NCBI RefSeq assembly: GCF_014822185.1
Contig: NZ_QVLR01000062.1
Coordinates: 62,001 to 126,000, forward strand
Direction: 5' to 3'
Length of the DNA stretch: 64,000 nucleotides
Source of the DNA: Azoarcus sp. Aa7
GTDB lineage: Bacteria > Pseudomonadota > Gammaproteobacteria > Burkholderiales > Rhodocyclaceae
The stretch's first letter is position 1; each line of letters opens with the position of its first letter. Shown in pieces: positions 44,702-52,680 of the stretch. The notes under the pieces are model-generated. The model searched no databases. It was given only the letters and a program-made list of their open reading frames with translations, and was not told where the DNA came from. Made by a program: the position numbers and the translations under genes.

Positions 44702-45490
44702 TCAGGTGGATTCCGCGAGAGCTGCGAGGAGGCGATCGACGGAAATCGGAAGAAGGCCGGTGATTTCGAGCGCGCGGTTCTCGAAGACGTCATCGTCCGG
44801 ACGTGCGTTGAGGTGGGCGGCAATCATCGCATCGCGATGCCATAGCAGTCCCTCGATCCATGGACGATAGAGGCGCAACAGCGCGCTGATCCAGCGGTTG
44901 GTAGGCCACGACGGCCAGGCGTGGTCGATCACGAAGCGGTCCAGCATGCGGATCACGTCTTCGGCCGGGTACCAGGTCTCGCCGGTGACCCAGCGGTTGC
45001 ACGCGAACAGGGCGATTGGTTCGCCCCAAGCGTCCACCGAGATCGCAATGAGATGGCTGATCGCCTCGTCGCCGGCCGGCCACGCTTCGGTGGCGTGCGC
45101 AAAGGGCAGGGGGCAGGCGCCGTCGGGCATGCCCGCGGCGCGCAGGAAGGTGTGGAAATGCCCGTGTTCGAGCTCGCCGCGATGGGCGTGGTAGTAGTAC
45201 TGCGCGTGGGTCTCGGCGTCGAACACGTCGTCGCGCGGATAGTGCTCCATCTCGACGAACTCGCCCTGGTCGCGCAGCACCTCGCCGACCACGTTGAGGC
45301 CGACCTTGCTCAGGACGCGGCGGCACTCGAGCACCTCCCGTCCGGCCTGCAACAGGCCGCGGCGGGTCTCGCGGTCGAGGTCCTCGAGCTTGGGCAGGTA
45401 GTCGGCAAGGTCCGGGGCGGTCAGAAGTTCGACCGCCCCTTCGTGGGGGGAGGGGGCGGTCGGGTTCCCGGCGGTGTCGGCCGTGCTCAC
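44702..45490 (-). CDS. Soluble protein of unknown function (DUF6969-like)
   Basis: A 262-residue protein without signal peptide. The core is LPKLEDLDRETRRGLLQAGREVLECRRVLSKVG, then EMEHYPRDDVFDAETHAQYYYHAHR, GELEHGHFHTFL and HLIAISVDAWGEPIALFACNRWVTGETWYPA; the three His of HAHRGELEHGHFH could bind metal. I believe this is DUF6969, from memory. The start is GTG 45490, overlapping the cytochrome stop (GTGA). The frame runs further upstream only as a shadow of the NPCAAK repeat. Confidence 0.7.
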   Translation of the reverse strand: MSTADTAGNPTAPSPHEGAVELLTAPDLADYLPKLEDLDRETRRGLLQAGREVLECRRVLSKVGLNVVGEVLRDQGEFVEMEHYPRDDVFDAETHAQYYYHAHRGELEHGHFHTFLRAAGMPDGACPLPFAHATEAWPAGDEAISHLIAISVDAWGEPIALFACNRWVTGETWYPAEDVIRMLDRFVIDHAWPSWPTNRWISALLRLYRPWIEGLLWHRDAMIAAHLNARPDDDVFENRALEITGLLPISVDRLLAALAEST

Positions 45491-46158
45491 TTCGCGGCGC
45501 AGGGATTCTTCGCGGCGCATGGGTTCTTTGCGGCGCACGGATTCTTTGCGGCGCATGGATTCTTCGCCGCGCAGGGATTTTTGGCCGCGCACGGGTTCTT
45601 TGCCGCGCACGGGTTCTTTGCGAGATGGGCCTTGAAGCCCTTCTGCTCCTCTTCCATGTAGGCCACCAGCGCCGCAAGCTCCTTGGACTGCCAGTTCAGG
45701 GGTTTGCCCGCCATGGGCGTGACGACGCAGAGTTGCACCATTTCATCGAGGTGAATCTGCTTCATCCCGTACATGCCGTCAGCCATCTCGACCTTGTGCG
45801 GGAAGGGTTGCGCGAAGCTCTGCTTGTAGGCGGCGTAGCCCGTGTGGCAGGTGGCGCATGAGGAGTTGTTCGTCGACAGGCCGGCATCGGAGAAGAGCTT
45901 CTTGCCCGCTGCCACGAGTTCCGCACGATCGCCCTTGTAGGGCTTGTAGCCGGTGGGCCGCTGGATGGCCTTGGCCGCGCACGGGTTCTTCGCGGCACAC
46001 GGGTTCGCGGCGCAGGGATTGGCGGCACGCGAAGTGCGCGCGCCCGCGGCGCAGGGGTTGGCCTGCGCGAAGGCCGCGAGCGGCATCCCCAGCGCGGCGC
46101 TCATCAAACCAGCCGAAATCATTGTCGTGACGGTATGACTCTTCAAAGCGTGTTTCAT
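45487..46158 (-). CDS. Cytochrome c with NPCAAK repeat tails
   Basis: A 223-residue exported protein. The signal peptide (about residues 1-31, MPLAAFA) is followed by four NPCAA(K) units (34-63), a mono-haem cytochrome domain with CATCH (101-105), an additional Cys in VQLCVVTP, and then seven perfect NPCAAK hexapeptides (182-223) to the C-terminus. The repeats add 11 Cys spaced six residues apart, resembling a metallothionein-like or metal-storage module placed on both sides of a haem domain. ECF-motif promoter upstream; coupled to the DUF6969-like gene. No named family known to me for the repeats. Confidence 0.82.
   Translation of the reverse strand: MKHALKSHTVTTMISAGLMSAALGMPLAAFAQANPCAAGARTSRAANPCAANPCAAKNPCAAKAIQRPTGYKPYKGDRAELVAAGKKLFSDAGLSTNNSSCATCHTGYAAYKQSFAQPFPHKVEMADGMYGMKQIHLDEMVQLCVVTPMAGKPLNWQSKELAALVAYMEEEQKGFKAHLAKNPCAAKNPCAAKNPCAAKNPCAAKNPCAAKNPCAAKNPCAAK
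45490..45615 (-). repeat. Tandem 18-bp coding repeat (seven NPCAAK units)
   Basis: Seven 18-bp units encode the C-terminal NPCAAK repeats of the cytochrome. Codons vary between units, so the protein repeat is preserved more strictly than the DNA. A second, related array lies at 52326-52523. Confidence 0.85.
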
Positions 46159-46229
46159 GGGATGCCCCTCCGTGTGAAGTTGGTGTTTTTTTGCCCGACG
46201 ACCCATCCGGCGAGCGATAGGTCATGCAT

Positions 46230-46260
46230 GTTGGTCGTAGCAGGGAGCAGCTTCCTTACA
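46230..46260 (-). promoter_or_regulatory. Putative ECF-sigma promoter of the NPCAAK-cytochrome operon
   Basis: Minus strand: TGTAAGG, 16 nt, CGACCAAC, about 75 bases upstream of ATG 46158. Divergent from the same motif at 46299-46328. Confidence 0.72.
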
Positions 46261-46298
46261 AGGCCGGCAAGAAATTTATTGTTGGGAGGGGCGGGCGC

Positions 46299-46328
46299 TG
46301 TAAGGGCGAGCCCGGCGCGGCGACTAAT
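46299..46328 (+). promoter_or_regulatory. Putative ECF-sigma promoter of the DUF3179 gene
   Basis: Plus strand: TGTAAGG, 15 nt, CGACTAAT, about 40 bases upstream of ATG 46369. The spacer is one base shorter than in the six others. Confidence 0.6.
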
Positions 46329-46368
46329 GATGTAGAGGGGAGTCGTACATACCGGAGGAGACGCCACG

Positions 46369-47310
46369 ATGAGACGTTTCAGACAGTTCCTTGGCGCCGC
46401 CCTCCTGGGGCTTCCGATGCTGCTCACGCAGGCTTGGGCGTACGAGCTCAACGGTTTCCGCCTCGATGCTGCGTCGGTGCCACCGGGCGACATTCACCCG
46501 GGTGGGCCGCCGCGCGACGGCATCCCGGCGATCGACCGGCCGGTCTTCGTTCCCGCCGCGCAGGCGACACACCTCAAGCCCGACGACCGCGTCCTCGGCG
46601 TGGAGTGGCTCGGGATCGCCCGCGCGTACCCGATCAACATCCTCAACTGGCACGAGGTGGTCAATGATCGCTTCGGCGACGATGCGGTCGTCGTCACCTT
46701 CTGCCCGTTGTGCGGGTCAGGCATGGCCTTCGGCGCGCGCATCGGCGGACGGGACTTTCAGTTCGGCGTATCGGGCCTGCTCTATAACAGCGACGTGCTG
46801 CTCTACGACCGCCAGACCGAGTCCTTGTGGTCGCAGATCATGGCCAAGGCGATCAGCGGGCCGATGCGTGGCCAACGGTTGATCTTCCTCCCCACCTCCC
46901 ACACCACGTGGGGCGAGTGGATCAGGCGTCATCCCAAGAGCGAGGTCCTCTCTCCCGAAACCGGTTATGCGCGGGACTACGGCCGTGATCCTTACCTCGG
47001 CTACCGCGAAAGCGCGGAGCTGATGTTCCCCGTCGCGATCCAGGATCGGCGGCTGCACCCGAAGGAGCAGGTGATCGGTCTGTCGCTGGGCGGGGAGCAC
47101 AAGGCCTACCCGTTCTCGGCCCTGTCGCGCGGCGGCGCCAAGGTGGTCGAGGACCGTGTGGGCGGGCAGCGCGTGCGCATCGAGTTCGATCCGGAGGCGC
47201 GCACAGGGCGGGTGTTCGATGCTCAGGGGCGTGAAATTCCGAGCCTTATCGCGTTCTGGTTCGCGTGGCTGGCCTTTCATCCCGAGACGGCACTGTACGA
47301 GGCCAAATGA
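46369..47310 (+). CDS. DUF3179 exported protein
   Basis: A 313-residue exported protein with signal peptide (LGLPMLLTQAWA). DUF3179 hallmarks: NILNWHEVVNDRFGDDAVVVTFCPLCGSGMAF (conserved CPLC), LLYNSDVLLYDRQTESLWSQ, and LGYRESAELMFPV. Function is unknown. The CxxC is a likely metal or redox site. It has its own ECF-type motif and is divergent from the NPCAAK cytochrome. Confidence 0.87.
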   Translation: MRRFRQFLGAALLGLPMLLTQAWAYELNGFRLDAASVPPGDIHPGGPPRDGIPAIDRPVFVPAAQATHLKPDDRVLGVEWLGIARAYPINILNWHEVVNDRFGDDAVVVTFCPLCGSGMAFGARIGGRDFQFGVSGLLYNSDVLLYDRQTESLWSQIMAKAISGPMRGQRLIFLPTSHTTWGEWIRRHPKSEVLSPETGYARDYGRDPYLGYRESAELMFPVAIQDRRLHPKEQVIGLSLGGEHKAYPFSALSRGGAKVVEDRVGGQRVRIEFDPEARTGRVFDAQGREIPSLIAFWFAWLAFHPETALYEAK

Positions 47311-47326
47311 GGGCCGCGAACAACGC

Positions 47327-47357
47327 TTGATCCTGTAGTCGACTACAGAGTTATGTT
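47327..47357 (+). promoter_or_regulatory. mer-type promoter/operator for merF
   Basis: -35 TTGATC and -10 TATGTT are separated by 19 bases containing the perfect 16-bp palindrome CTGTAGTCGACTACAG. The overlong spacer with a central dyad is the signature of MerR-family promoters. It resembles the operator at 53207-53237, so the local MerR may control it too. Confidence 0.82.
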
Positions 47358-47413
47358 GGGCCCAAGTTTGTTCATTGCACGCGGATCGTCGCGAATCAGA
47401 GGAGCTTGAAGCG

Positions 47414-47680
47414 GTGGAAAGTCGAACCCTTTTTCGAACGGGTATCGCCGGATCGGCGGTCGCTGCGGTGTGTTGCGCCACCCCGGTGCCGGTGATCCTG
47501 CTGGGCGCCGTCGGATTGTCCGCATGGGTCGGCTGGCTCGACTTTGTGCTGATTCCGGCCTTGCTTGGCTTCGTCGGTCTCACGATTTACGCGTGGCGGC
47601 GGCTACGAACCGAATGCGCCACCTGCGAGCCCCCGACCGAACCGGGGCCTGATTGGCCGAAAGGGCCTACAAAGGGATGA
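47414..47680 (+). CDS. merF: Mercury transport protein MerF
   Basis: An 88-residue membrane protein with two helices. The N-terminal helix carries the vicinal pair AAVCCATPVPVILLGAVGLSAWVG as in MerF, and the second helix is followed by CATC (TECATCEPP), the cytoplasmic Cys pair. It passes Hg(II) across the inner membrane to MerA. The start is GTG 47414, with AGGAG 9 bases upstream. It is separated from merA by 6 kb but has its own mer-type promoter. Confidence 0.87.
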   Translation: MESRTLFRTGIAGSAVAAVCCATPVPVILLGAVGLSAWVGWLDFVLIPALLGFVGLTIYAWRRLRTECATCEPPTEPGPDWPKGPTKG

Positions 47681-47769
47681 GCACCGCGGGGGAGCGCTTC
47701 CCAGGCGGGCGGCGCGCTGCGGCGCCGGCCCTCCCCGAGGCGGGCGACCTGGCCGAGGAGATGCTTTGA
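47677..47769 (+). CDS. Tiny ORF bridging merF and the TVP38-like gene
   Basis: ATG 47677 overlaps the merF stop (ATGA) and the 30-codon frame (MSTAGERFPGGRRAAAPALP...) stops at 47767-47769, overlapping the TTG start of the next gene. The double overlap could make it a coupling device for translation, or it may be chance in GC-rich DNA. No homologue recognised. Confidence 0.3.
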   Translation: MSTAGERFPGGRRAAAPALPEAGDLAEEML

Positions 47770-48734
47770 GCGCCGTGCCGTCGCATTCGCAACCGAATTC
47801 GCAACCGTATCGCGTCCGGTTCGCACACCGGCATCCGCGCGTGTTCCGCCTATGGGTTGCGACGACGATCGGCGCGTGGGCGGTGGCGTTCGCCGCGATC
47901 CTGCGAGTCATCAACGCCATCGATTTCGGGCCGGTCGGTCTGCCCGCAACGGTGGCGATCCGCTTCGCGGTGGAGACGGTGATATTCACCGCGATGGCGT
48001 ACCTTGCGATCCGCAGCCTGCCGCTTGGCCTCAAGCCGGGCCTGCGCGCGACGATCGTGCTGGGGTTGTGGATCGCCCTCGTGGTGCTGAGCGACTGCCT
48101 GTCGCGCCTCGAGTTCGGCGCGCTGGACGCGTTGCTGGCGACGCTGCGCGAGGCGATGGGGCCCGTCGGTATCGTCCTCGTGATGTTCGCCTACATCCTC
48201 GCCTTGGCGCTGCCCTTCGTTCCCGGGGTCGAGATCGGCCTGATGATCATGATGCTGTACGGTGCGGCCGGAGCACTGGCAGCCTATGCGGCGACGATCG
48301 CCGGCCTGGGCCTGGCTTTCGCAGCCGGACGCCTGATCCCCGCGCGTATCTTCGCGCGCTTGCTGGAACGCCTGGGTGTCGCCGTTCCGGACGAGCCGCT
48401 GGATGCGGCGATGCGCCGGGTGGTTGCCCGCGGGAACGCGGGCGGCTCACGCTGGATGGGGGCATTCGCTCGCCTGCTGGCCTATCGCTACCTGACGCTC
48501 GGGGTCGCCCTCAACCTGCCGGGCAATGCGGTGTTTGGCGGCGGCGGGGGCATCGCCATGCTGTGCGGGGCGACCCGACAGTTCGCGTGGCCTTGGTTCC
48601 TCCTTACCGTGGCGGTGGCGACCGCGCCGGTGCCGCTGCTGGTGCTCGTGGGCGGACTCGACGTGCGGGACGTCGTGCGCCTGCACGATTTCGTGCTGGA
48701 GTTGATCGGCAGCGTGGGAGCCGATTGGTGGTAG
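47766..48734 (+). CDS. TVP38/TMEM64-like (DedA-type) membrane protein
   Basis: A membrane protein of about 322 residues with several helices: VATTIGAWAVAFAAILRVI, FAVETVIFTAMAYLAIRSL, IVLVMFAYILALALPFVPGVEIGLMIMMLYG, and LALNLPGNAVFGGGGGIAMLCG, containing the conserved Pro/Gly-rich loops (PFVPGxE and NLPGNxxxGGGGG) of the SNARE-associated family. The best start is TTG 47766, since GAGGAG lies 8 bases upstream; GTG 47775 is possible. Cotranscribed with merF. The same fold is fused to a flavoprotein at 34371-36608. Confidence 0.75.
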   Translation: MSAVPSHSQPNSQPYRVRFAHRHPRVFRLWVATTIGAWAVAFAAILRVINAIDFGPVGLPATVAIRFAVETVIFTAMAYLAIRSLPLGLKPGLRATIVLGLWIALVVLSDCLSRLEFGALDALLATLREAMGPVGIVLVMFAYILALALPFVPGVEIGLMIMMLYGAAGALAAYAATIAGLGLAFAAGRLIPARIFARLLERLGVAVPDEPLDAAMRRVVARGNAGGSRWMGAFARLLAYRYLTLGVALNLPGNAVFGGGGGIAMLCGATRQFAWPWFLLTVAVATAPVPLLVLVGGLDVRDVVRLHDFVLELIGSVGADWW

Positions 48735-48741
48735 GCGGCGC

Positions 48742-48772
48742 TTGACCTTGGGGCGTACTCCAAGGGTTAACG
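48742..48772 (+). promoter_or_regulatory. MerR-family promoter upstream of the HMA protein
   Basis: -35 TTGACC, then 19 bases, then -10-like TTAACG. The spacer holds the dyad CCTTGGGG-cgta-CTCCAAGG (7 of 8 bases pair). The dyad differs from the two mer operators here, pointing to a different metal-sensing MerR-type regulator, not encoded in the window. Confidence 0.65.
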
Positions 48773-48812
48773 TGGCCGCGTCGGTGTGAATTGCAAACGA
48801 CGGGAGTTGCTC

Positions 48813-49145
48813 ATGAATATGATGAAAGTTGCACGACGCATGCTGCTTGCCTTCAGCCTCGCCGCGCAGACCAATGGTGCCACCGCAGCTCCGACCGCCT
48901 ACCAGCTGCAGGTGGATGGGCTGGCATGCCCGTTCTGTGCCTACGGCCTGGAGAAGAAGCTCGGCGCGATTAACGGCGTCGCGAGCCTCGCAACCAACGT
49001 CAAGGACGGCACCGTGACGGTGACCATGCGGGACGGCGTTGCGCTCGACGAAGCGTCGGCCAGGAAAGCGGTCGAGCAGGCGGGATTCAGCCTGCGCAGC
49101 TTCGACGCGATGCAATCGGCGCCGCAGGCCGGGGGGCGGCAATGA
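48813..49145 (+). CDS. Periplasmic heavy-metal-associated (HMA/MerP-like) protein
   Basis: A 110-residue exported protein: signal peptide (MMKVARRMLLAFSLAAQTNGATAA) and one HMA domain with the metal motif GLACPFCAYGLEKKL (CxxC). The Phe between the two Cys is unusual compared with GMTCAxC of MerP. It binds a soft metal in the periplasm. ATG 48813 has CGGGAG about 8 bases upstream; a GTG at 48786 is possible. It overlaps the next gene by 4 bases. Confidence 0.82.
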   Translation: MNMMKVARRMLLAFSLAAQTNGATAAPTAYQLQVDGLACPFCAYGLEKKLGAINGVASLATNVKDGTVTVTMRDGVALDEASARKAVEQAGFSLRSFDAMQSAPQAGGRQ

Positions 49146-50038
49146 TGAGGCCCCGGGCCGGCGCCGCCTCGCTCGCCTTGTGCCTGTCGGCTGGCGCCGC
49201 CTGGAGCGCGCCGATCACGTTCAACACGGCGCTGCCGGTGCATGAAGGCGGCTTCGTGCTGCGCGAGCAGTTGGTTTTCATGAAGAACGCCGACGACCCG
49301 ACGCCGGCCCGGCGCGACATGGAGGTCACCGGACTGGTGTCAGTGTTGGGCTATGGGGTGAGCCGCGATCTTGCCCTGTTCGGCATGCTCCCCTACGTCG
49401 ACCAGCGGCTCGACATGCGCATGGGCGGGCAGGGCATCACGCGCAGCGCGGCGGGCTTTGGTGACCTCACCGTGCTAGCCCGCTACACCGCCTTCGAATC
49501 CAACGCGCCCGGGCGCACGCTGCGCATCGCGCCGTTCGTCGGAATCAAGGCGCCGACCGGCGAGGATGACGCCCGCGACCGCCTGGGCCGCCTGCCCCAG
49601 CCCGTCCAGCCCGGGACCGGCTCCTGGGACGTGCTCGGCGGCGCCGTCCTCACGTGGCAGACCCTCGAGTTCGAGATCGACGGCCAGTTGAGCTACCGCG
49701 CCAATCGCGAAGCCCGCGGCTTCGAGGCGGGCGATGTCATGGCGCTCGATGGCTCGCTGCAGTACCGGCTGTGGCCGCGCAGCCTCGGTGCAGGGGTTCC
49801 TGCGTTTCTGTACGGGGTGATCGAGGCCAATCTCGTCCACGCCGCCAAGGACCGCATCGACGGGCACGACGATCCGAACTCCGGTGGAACGACCCTGTTC
49901 ATCACGCCGGGCCTCCAGTACGTGACCCGCAAATGGATCGTCGAGGCCGGGGTACGGATTCCCGTCAGCCAGAACCTCAACGGCACCGCGCTCGGCAACG
50001 ATTACGTCGCCACGGTCGGCCTGCGCCTCAACTTCTGA
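49142..50038 (+). CDS. Outer-membrane transporter-like beta-barrel protein
   Basis: A 298-residue exported barrel resembling the phenol-degradation MetA / transporter family. Signal peptide to SAGAAWSA, then alternating strands: LREQLVFMKNADDPTPARRDMEVTGLVSVLGYG, RTLRIAPFVGIKAPTG, VLGGAVLTWQTLEFEIDGQLSYRAN, ending in VGLRLNF with terminal Phe. Probably forms a pore or sensor at the outer membrane. Coupled to the HMA gene by ATGA. Confidence 0.75.
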   Translation: MMRPRAGAASLALCLSAGAAWSAPITFNTALPVHEGGFVLREQLVFMKNADDPTPARRDMEVTGLVSVLGYGVSRDLALFGMLPYVDQRLDMRMGGQGITRSAAGFGDLTVLARYTAFESNAPGRTLRIAPFVGIKAPTGEDDARDRLGRLPQPVQPGTGSWDVLGGAVLTWQTLEFEIDGQLSYRANREARGFEAGDVMALDGSLQYRLWPRSLGAGVPAFLYGVIEANLVHAAKDRIDGHDDPNSGGTTLFITPGLQYVTRKWIVEAGVRIPVSQNLNGTALGNDYVATVGLRLNF

Positions 50039-50050
50039 CGCGGGTCGCCC

Positions 50051-51058
50051 ATGGACAGGAAGACGCTCCGCAAGATCGTTCGCCGTGGCCTCGCCGCGGC
50101 GGCGGTGCTCGTCGCGGCCGGCTGGCTGGCCTTCGTGCCCTCGGCCAAGGAGCCGCCATACACCTTCATCACCGCCTGGGGCGGCGAGGGCAGCGCGCCC
50201 GGGCTGTTCGACGACCCGACCGGAATCGCGATTGCCGGCGATGAAGTGTTCGTCTCCGATGCCCGCAACGGGCGCATCCAGGTCTTCGACCTGGACGGGC
50301 GCTTCAAGCGCCAGTTCGGCTCGCCCGGCGCGGGGCCCGGGCAACTCGGCCGTCCGATGAACCTGGCGATCCGTGACGGCGAGCTGTACGTCGCCGAATA
50401 CTTCAACGACCGCATCCAGGTCTTCGGCCTGGACGGCCAGTCGCGGCGGCTGATCGGCAAAGCCGGCAATGGCCCCGGCGAATTCAGCGCGCCGGGCGGC
50501 GTCGCCCCCGACGGCGGCCTGTTCGTCGCGGACTTTTACAACCAGCGCATCCAGCAGCTCGGGGCAGATGGCCGCTTCGAGCGCCAGTGGGGCACGCCGG
50601 GAAGGGTCGGGATCCGGGCCGGGGAATTCAACTACCCGACGGACGTGGCCCTCGGTCCCGACGGCGCGCTACATGTCGCCGACGGCTACAACGACCGGAT
50701 ACAGGTGTTCGACCGCAACGGCATCTTCCGGCGCAAGTGGGGCGGTCCCTTCGCGATGAACGTCTTCGGGCCGTTCAAGGGCTGGTTCGCGACGGTCACG
50801 GGGGTGGCTGTCGATTGGCACGGAAATGTGTTTGCTGCCGATTTCTACAATCATCGCATCCAGAAATTCTCGCCGGAGGGGGCGTTCCTGACAAGCTTCG
50901 GGACGCCTGGCAGCGGCCCGGGGCAGTTCGATCACGCGATCGCGGTTGCGGTAGCCGGTGACGACACGGTGTTTGCAGTCGACTTCGGCAATGACCGCAT
51001 CGAGAAGTGGCGGCCCGTTGGAGTCGCCTCGCGAGTGTCCTTCAAGGCCGGGCAGTGA
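50051..51058 (+). CDS. NHL-repeat beta-propeller protein
   Basis: A 335-residue protein with a membrane anchor or signal ([17 protein letters not shown]) followed by about six NHL repeats, each of the type GRIQVFDLDGRFKRQFG / DRIQVFGLDGQ / QRIQQLGADGRFERQWG. They form a beta-propeller, likely periplasmic, for protein or ligand binding. Last gene of the HMA-barrel-NHL operon. It ends 2 bases from the convergent penta-haem cytochrome. Confidence 0.85.
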   Translation: MDRKTLRKIVRRGLAAAAVLVAAGWLAFVPSAKEPPYTFITAWGGEGSAPGLFDDPTGIAIAGDEVFVSDARNGRIQVFDLDGRFKRQFGSPGAGPGQLGRPMNLAIRDGELYVAEYFNDRIQVFGLDGQSRRLIGKAGNGPGEFSAPGGVAPDGGLFVADFYNQRIQQLGADGRFERQWGTPGRVGIRAGEFNYPTDVALGPDGALHVADGYNDRIQVFDRNGIFRRKWGGPFAMNVFGPFKGWFATVTGVAVDWHGNVFAADFYNHRIQKFSPEGAFLTSFGTPGSGPGQFDHAIAVAVAGDDTVFAVDFGNDRIEKWRPVGVASRVSFKAGQ

Positions 51059-51059
51059 C

Positions 51060-52316
51060 TCATCTCGCGCTGGCGCGCAACTGCCGTCGCGACTCGTACA
51101 GCACGTAGCCGGAGCGTTCGGCCTGCCGCAGGGCCTCGCGGATCGCCGTACGCCCCTTGGTGTAGCCCGCGTCGCGCAGCGTCGCGCGGTAGAACTCGGC
51201 GTAGAAGGCGTCGGGCTCGACGCGGATGCGGGCGACGAGCGCGGCCGCGCCGGTTGCAATCGGCTGTTCGTACACGTAGCGGCGCATTTCGTCGGGCAGG
51301 ATGCGGGTGTCGGAGCGTTCCTCGGAAAGATCCAGGCTCACGTCGCGCGCGATCAGATGGCGTTCGACGGTCGCGGGGAGAAACGTCCCATCGCCGGCTG
51401 CCTGGCCGATCTCGACGATGACCTTTGGCGTGACGTAGGTCGGGAAGGCGTGGCCGATGCCGTGGCTGGCGATCGTGAGTTCGGCCCGCACGCGGTTGGC
51501 GGCGGTCGCAGGCTGCGAGAATTCGATCGTCAGCCCGGATCGCACCACGTCCGGGTCGTGGATGCCGCGCCACAGGTGGCGCCGGTCGGGCATGTGGCAG
51601 GACTGGCAGCTGCGCTTGTCGCGGCCGTGGCGGCTTGCCCGCCACTCCTCGTAGGTATTCTCGAGCAGCTTGCCGTTGAGGCTGTAGCCGTCGGGCTCGA
51701 ACTGGTGGCAGGCGGCGCAAAAGCGCGAGTCCGCAAAGGCCGCGGCGACCTGCCAGCCGCCGTGGGGCAGGGTGTCGCCGGCCGCCGGGCCACTGCCGTC
51801 GCGCCGCGGCGGGCCGAAGCGCCGGTGCTCGCGCACATGGCAGCCGGCGCAGCTGAGGCCGTGCGTGAAGGCAGCGCCGTCAGGCCGCGCAGCGAGGGCG
51901 CCGGTGGCGCGGGAAAGGCTTTGCTGCAGGTCGGCGGCCTGCTCGGCGAGCGGGGCGTGACAGCGCAGGCAGGCCTGGTGCTCGTCCACGGCGTCCGCCT
52001 CCATCTCCTGCAACTGGCCGACGAGGCCCGGACCCATCGCCTTGCTGTGCAACGTCGTCTGCCAGTCGGTGAGTTGCTGCGGGTGGCACTGGCCGCAGGC
52101 GGCCGGGTCGAGTGATGCCTCGAGCGCGCTGAAGGCCGCGGGCGCGCTTCCCTGAGGAGCGAGGGGGCGCTGCCAGTGCCGATCCAGAAACGATTCATGA
52201 TCGGCCGGCGGCGACGTCGACGGAACGGGGGGCAAGCGGGGATCGGGACCGCAGGCGGCCAGCGCGAGCGTCAATCCAATGAGCAAGCCGCCAGCGCCCC
52301 CGTTCCCGATCGCCAT
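51060..52316 (-). CDS. Penta-haem cytochrome c lipoprotein (cytochrome c554-like)
   Basis: A 418-residue lipoprotein: the lipobox is LTLALAACGP, then five haem-binding motifs CGQCH, CLRCH, CAGCH, CAACH, CQSCH in the first 260 residues, and a C-terminal beta-rich region (LTIASHGIGHAFPTYVTPKVIVEIGQ) with His that may act as distal haem ligands. The arrangement resembles cytochrome c554/c' proteins. It would sit on the periplasmic side of a membrane and move electrons. It lies 6 bases downstream of an NPCAAK-repeat gene. Confidence 0.86.
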   Translation of the reverse strand: MAIGNGGAGGLLIGLTLALAACGPDPRLPPVPSTSPPADHESFLDRHWQRPLAPQGSAPAAFSALEASLDPAACGQCHPQQLTDWQTTLHSKAMGPGLVGQLQEMEADAVDEHQACLRCHAPLAEQAADLQQSLSRATGALAARPDGAAFTHGLSCAGCHVREHRRFGPPRRDGSGPAAGDTLPHGGWQVAAAFADSRFCAACHQFEPDGYSLNGKLLENTYEEWRASRHGRDKRSCQSCHMPDRRHLWRGIHDPDVVRSGLTIEFSQPATAANRVRAELTIASHGIGHAFPTYVTPKVIVEIGQAAGDGTFLPATVERHLIARDVSLDLSEERSDTRILPDEMRRYVYEQPIATGAAALVARIRVEPDAFYAEFYRATLRDAGYTKGRTAIREALRQAERSGYVLYESRRQLRASAR

Positions 52317-52322
52317 GGCTGA

Positions 52323-52607
52323 TTATTTTTTGGCTGCGCAGGGGTTGGCGGCCTTCGCTGCGCAGGGGTTCTTTGCGGCGCACGGATTCTTCGCGGCGCA
52401 TGGGTTCTTGGCCGCGCAGGGGTTGGCGGCCTTTTTGGCAGCGCACGGATTTGCCGCGCAGGGGTTCTTGGCTGCGCAAGGGTTCATCGTCTTCGCGGCG
52501 CATGGATTGGCCGCACAAGGGTTTGCTGCGGCGACCGGGAGTGCCAGCGCGGCGGAAGCCAAGGCAGCCAGTCCGAGCGAAACGGTCCTGCGGGATAGCA
52601 TTTTCAT
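52323..52607 (-). CDS. Small exported protein made of NPCAAK repeats
   Basis: A 94-residue protein: signal peptide (MKMLSRRTVSLGLAALASAALALPVAA), then ten NPCAA(K) units to the C-terminus with short inserts (TM, KAA, AA). Mature protein is almost wholly repeat and has ten Cys but no haem motif. Same repeat as in the cytochrome at 45487-46158. It may bind metal ions through the Cys thiols; RiPP-like modification is conceivable but no modifying enzyme is seen. ECF motif upstream; it leads the penta-haem cytochrome gene. Confidence 0.82.
   Translation of the reverse strand: MKMLSRRTVSLGLAALASAALALPVAAANPCAANPCAAKTMNPCAAKNPCAANPCAAKKAANPCAAKNPCAAKNPCAAKNPCAAKAANPCAAKK
52326..52523 (-). repeat. 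Coding tandem repeat (ten NPCAAK-like units)
   Basis: Ten 15- or 18-bp units coding NPCAA or NPCAAK with small spacers. The opposite strand carries meaningless FFAAHG-type shadow ORFs. Confidence 0.85.
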
Positions 52608-52680
52608 GGGGTAAGCCTCTCTGTCGGGTGATTGGAACGGCGGCGGTCCGCTATTCGGGATGCAGCATGTGCTCCCTCTG

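Noticed and set aside
45490..45615. Possible CRISPR array
   Set aside because: The 18-bp units are contiguous, in frame and without spacers, and they encode a periodic protein.
45500..45661. Repeated FFAAHG-type peptide on the plus strand
   Set aside because: It is only the reverse complement reading of the NPCAAK coding repeats. The minus-strand frame has a signal peptide, haem motif and promoter.
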